NCBI RefSeq assembly: GCF_037038585.1
Contig: NC_092521.1
Span: 52,770,398 to 52,834,397, forward strand
Direction of reading: 5' to 3'
Source of the DNA: Patagioenas fasciata
Taxonomy: Eukaryota; Chordata; Aves; Columbiformes; Columbidae
Length of the DNA stretch: 64,000 nt
Positions 60,501-64,000 of the stretch are shown one piece after another. Numbering within the stretch: the stretch's first letter is position 1; every line of letters starts with the position of its first letter. The notes under the pieces are model-generated. The model searched no databases and was not told the origin of the DNA. It saw nothing but the letters and a program-made list of their open reading frames with translations. A program made the translations under genes and the position numbers.

Positions 60501-61894
60501 CCTGCCAGTTCTTCACTTCACAGAAGGACATATGGAGAGATACTAAGAAATATGTTTTTCTGGAAACAGTTTTCTTCAGCTTTAAGGGAAGTGTGCAGGC
60601 GTGTGCATATATTTGTATAAAGGTATTACTGGGACATGGAGGGAATTCTAGTTAATAGCACCAGATGTCCTACGGCTTTGTGTCAAACACAAAAAACCTG
60701 CAGCTTGGGTGCTCACACAACCTGCTTGCTACGGGCTAAAAAAATTCTCTGCTTATGAGCAAAATAATACACATTATTTCACTGCTCATTCTAGTACCAG
60801 CACTATAATTACTGCATTCTCAACTATCTTCCACATTCCCCCTGAGCTGTGAATTACAAGCTTTCAGTATATTGGATACTAGTACTGTGGCATGATTAGA
60901 TTACTATTTCCACAGGTTGCCAAAGCAGAAGAATAGCTCATCTAAGTATGAATAGATTCATTTACTTGAAGAGAATTTGCTTTACCTTTCAGACTAATCA
61001 TCTGTGTCTAACACAGGCTAAAAAGAACAGACATTCTTTGCAGGTTAGCTTCTCTCAGAAAATAAAATGAACCCCCCTAGTTTATATATGCAAGCAATTG
61101 AAGGAATACAGATTTTGGGGTTTTGTCTGGCTGCTCAGAAGAGAGCTGTTGTTTGCAGAATACAGATACAGACCTGCTTTTTGTTGTAGACCGAACGCTT
61201 TAGTCACTGAGGAGGTCAGAGCATAATGGAAAGTAGCCATTTTGTGTTCATTTTAGTGCAAAGCCTTCGAGCGGAGAAACACACATAACCGTGTCATTTT
61301 TGATGTGCTGTTGAATTGAATATAAAGATTATAAATATTTTATTAGTCATTTATGGGTTAAAAAGGTAATTTGCACAGAGTAAATATTTCCCTTTGGAAT
61401 TCACAAAAAATATAACAAGTTTGAATTTGAAATAAGAACCAGCATTTGAGGATATTTGCTATTTGCCGGCTACTTATAGTGTGAAAATTTAACTCTGTAT
61501 GTTCAGAAATACTCCAATCACCAGTATGCCAGTAACACCTGTTCCAGAACTACCAAGCAGCTGTAACCCCAGCCTAATGTGCAGCACCTCTCAGATTCAC
61601 AGCTCTTTGGTTTTGCCCAAATAAATTCACATCCTTGCCCTATATAATGGTATACAGTAGACTGCCCCGCACATTTCCTTCCCGGCTATTCATGTCTTAC
61701 AAAAGGTTTTTGGTGTATGCGAAGGCTGCCCCATGCCAAACACTAGAGAAGTCAGTGAAAATCCATAGGTCCTTCCGTCAGCAAGCAACCTTTGTGGTGC
61801 ATCCCTTACATTTGCAAATGAAATTTCTGCCAAACATTTGTGGCCTGCTTGGCGCTCTTATTGCCCGTGTTTTAACTCCGGCTTATGATTTTAA

Positions 61895-62234
61895 GTACTG
61901 TGGCCTTTCAGTACTTAAAAGGGGCCTATTAGAAAGATGGGGACAGACATTTTAGAAGGGCCTGTTACAATAGGACATGGTAGTGATATTAAACTAAATG
62001 AGTGGAGGTTCAGGCTAGACATGAGGAAGAAATTTTTTACGATGAAGGTGGTGAAACACTGGTTGCCCAGAGAGGTGGTAGATGCCCCATCCCTGGAGAC
62101 ATTCAGGTCCAGGCTGGATGGGGCTCTGAGCAACCTGATCTAGTTGAAGATGTCCCTGCTCATTGCAGGGGGGTAGGACTGCGTGACCTTTGAAGGTCCT
62201 TTCCAATCCAAACTGTGCTATGATTCTATGATTA
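61895..62234 (+). repeat. CR1 non-LTR retrotransposon, 5'-truncated
   Basis: It runs from the cagtacttaaaaggggccta segment through gacatgaggaagaaatttttt and tggttgcccagagaggtggt to the tail tgctatgattctatgatt. All CR1 3' landmarks are in order and little decayed, so this is one of the younger copies in the window. Confidence 0.93.
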
Positions 62235-63063
62235 TTTTAATATGGTCTCCAGACCATCTGCAAACCACCTACAGGGCCTGGCAGCTCACACAGTTTAAGA
62301 AACATTGCCTTATGATAATCTTCTGTAGTTATTACATTAAAAGCTTGTTAAAAAGGCAAATCTAAACAACTTTGGAGACGTTCAAGGAGAACCACAGATT
62401 TCTTCTTGACATGCATCATTAAGTAGTAAATGAACATTCGGTGAAACACAAGGATATTTATTATTCAACAGATTACACTAGTTACAGCTTAAGCTAGTCT
62501 GGAAAAAAAAAAAAGGACAGCATTATTTAATTAATGATGGTTTGCAAATTACATCCGGAGAGGGAATTGCTGCCTTTTCCATTTTTGTTAGCCCACATGT
62601 GGCCATGTGAGCACTGCTCACATAAATATGACTCCCTTCTCCGTTGCTCACACACAGACACCCACACAGTTCTCCTGACTTTGTCCTGACCATTCCTGAA
62701 TGGTTTTCCATTCAAACAAGCATCTAGGCAAACAAAAACAGGCCGCCTGCAGGAAAAAGAAGCCCTTTACCTGGGGATGTCCATGTCTCTCCATAGGGCA
62801 AACACTCACTGTATTTTCTGCCTGACACTGCAGCCTTTTGGATGTTCCTCTTGAGTCTCACTGCTTCCGAAAACCCGGTGTGATTACAGCTGAATTCCTT
62901 CTTCCTTACAGACTCTCAGGACACTGTATTTCTGCCTGGCAGCTCAATGGATCACGCTATCATCAGCCCCTTGTGCATCTGCTGTTTTGCTTTCTCTAAC
63001 AACGTAGTAAATGTCACACTCTTTGCCCGAAAGGATAAAGCCCCCGTGTAAGTGCCTACTCAC

Positions 63064-63215
63064 TGCATAGCATATGCACAAATGATTGAAGTTTTCCAAC
63101 AAGCTGTTTATGCACTGCTGCAGTACCACCTTTCTGAGAATCCCAGTGATGACCTGACCCGTTTGCTGGGTAATTTCAGCCTGGCTAGGTTCAGTTCCTT
63201 GCTGCGAAAGGAGAT
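63064..63215 (-). other. Exon-like segment of unknown identity
   Basis: On the minus strand a pyrimidine-rich acceptor (gtatttgtttcag) and a consensus donor (gtgagt) bound 152 bases. One frame is open throughout and reads LLSQQGTEPSQAEITQQTGQ and so on to HLCICYA. I do not recognise this as part of DLGAP1 or another gene. Its open frame does not join in phase to the next DLGAP1 exon. It may be an alternative or noncoding exon, or chance. Confidence 0.25.
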
Positions 63216-64000
63216 CTGAAACAAATACAAAGCATACTCAAAAACCGCTTAATAAATATTTCCAGAAAACAAAAAGAGGAAAAATCTGCAAGAACCTGTA
63301 TAAATGGCTATAAATGCCTAGAAAACACAGGCGCTTTGGGCAAGTAACTTATCCCACCCTCCTTACAACAGCTATATTTGGAGGGGGTGAACTGTCCTTT
63401 GGTGGTGTCTGTTTCCCACCCTGTAGTAAATGGCAGTACCAGATGCCTGATTTTGGATGGCCAGTTGGGCATGAGGAATCCCAGCTCCAGCATGTTGCTG
63501 CACAAAGTTGCCCCTATTTTTATTTGATCCCTTTTCTGCACTTTTTACAAGCTCTGAGATGAAACTCTAGAGACAAAGAGATACTATTCTAGCTGCAGAG
63601 TTTATCTATCTCAGACACAGTGCTTGTAAATGTGCAGAAGGGCTCTGCTTTGCTGTTTGTGTAGTTCTGCGCAATGGAGATCAGCAGTTTGTAGACAGCT
63701 CTTCCAAAGACCAGTGAGAACAAACATTCCTTTCTTTCCCCTCTGATTTCCTCTGAGTTAACAACAGATATTGACCTTATGGAATCACTGTAGCACATTG
63801 TGAATTATGTATGAAATCCAATTTCCCTCTCTGCTGTGGACAAGTTTAACTGTGCTGTTAAATTCTCAGAGACACAGCCAAGGCAACCCAACTCACAAAA
63901 AAAACCCCATTCATTTTCAGTTAAAAACCCCACCTTTTACATTTCTTAAAATACTCCCAGCAAACAGCTTGTCCTAGCTGTCCCACCTCCTAACACAATT

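Larger units (their letters stand above)
46674..64000 (-). other. DLGAP1: Part of a long DLGAP1 upstream intron
   Basis: More than 17 kb upstream of the first placed exon with no recognised DLGAP1 exon, so the window ends inside an intron. It holds a TG/TC microsatellite, one CR1 copy, several AT-rich blocks and an exon-like segment at 63064-63215. An open frame of 176 codons on the plus strand (49455-49985) lies antisense to the gene. Confidence 0.75.

Noticed and set aside
46674..64000. Next upstream DLGAP1 exon (segment before SSCITTYKK)
   Set aside because: Searched by eye on the minus strand for the serine/threonine-rich coding sequence expected there; none found, so the exon is beyond the window.

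Overview
The window is vertebrate nuclear DNA, almost certainly from a bird. The evidence is large introns with GT-AG splice sites, mammal-like synaptic exons, sparse interspersed repeats that are nearly all CR1 non-LTR retrotransposons with the avian 3' tail (copies of ATTCTATG), and many simple repeats. No prokaryotic, organellar, CRISPR, tRNA or rRNA feature was seen. The species cannot be named from the sequence alone.

One protein-coding gene is clear: DLGAP1 (SAPAP1/GKAP), a postsynaptic-density scaffold, on the minus strand. Six consecutive coding exons were placed to the base: 46673-46300, 43098-43007, 33498-33080, 24534-24443, 22144-21992 and 19115-18906. Their splice phases join without a break and encode the last 446 residues or so, ending in the Shank-binding motif QTRL and a TGA stop. 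Upstream exons (PSD-95-binding repeats, start codon, promoter) lie beyond position 64000. The 3' UTR runs from 18905 downward, probably to about 15.21 kb, where a good AATAAA signal, a CA cleavage site and a GU-rich element are found.

Layout: 1-15.2 kb is intergenic sequence downstream of DLGAP1, with one CR1 copy (about 5.5-5.8 kb) and a 349-base pure pyrimidine satellite (12.86-13.20 kb). 15.2-18.9 kb is the likely 3' UTR, containing an AT-rich ORF desert, a CpG-rich patch, a strong G-quadruplex-forming run and a C/U-rich run. 18.9-46.7 kb holds the six exons and five introns; the introns carry four CR1 copies (31.2, 35.5, 37.7-38.7 and 39.1 kb) and several simple repeats. 46.7-64 kb is part of a long upstream intron, with a CR1 copy at 61.9-62.2 kb, a TG/TC microsatellite and an exon-like segment at 63.1-63.2 kb.

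The encoded protein part holds, in order: a proline-rich segment, two dynein light chain (DYNLL) motifs, the conserved acidic/aromatic GKAP homology region, a basic helix and the C-terminal PDZ ligand. The best leads beyond the known gene are the opposed G-rich and C-rich runs in the same 3' UTR, the 5-base-period pyrimidine mosaic, the unassigned exon-like segment at 63.1-63.2 kb, and AT-rich intronic blocks that resemble conserved noncoding elements. No wholly new multi-gene system was found.
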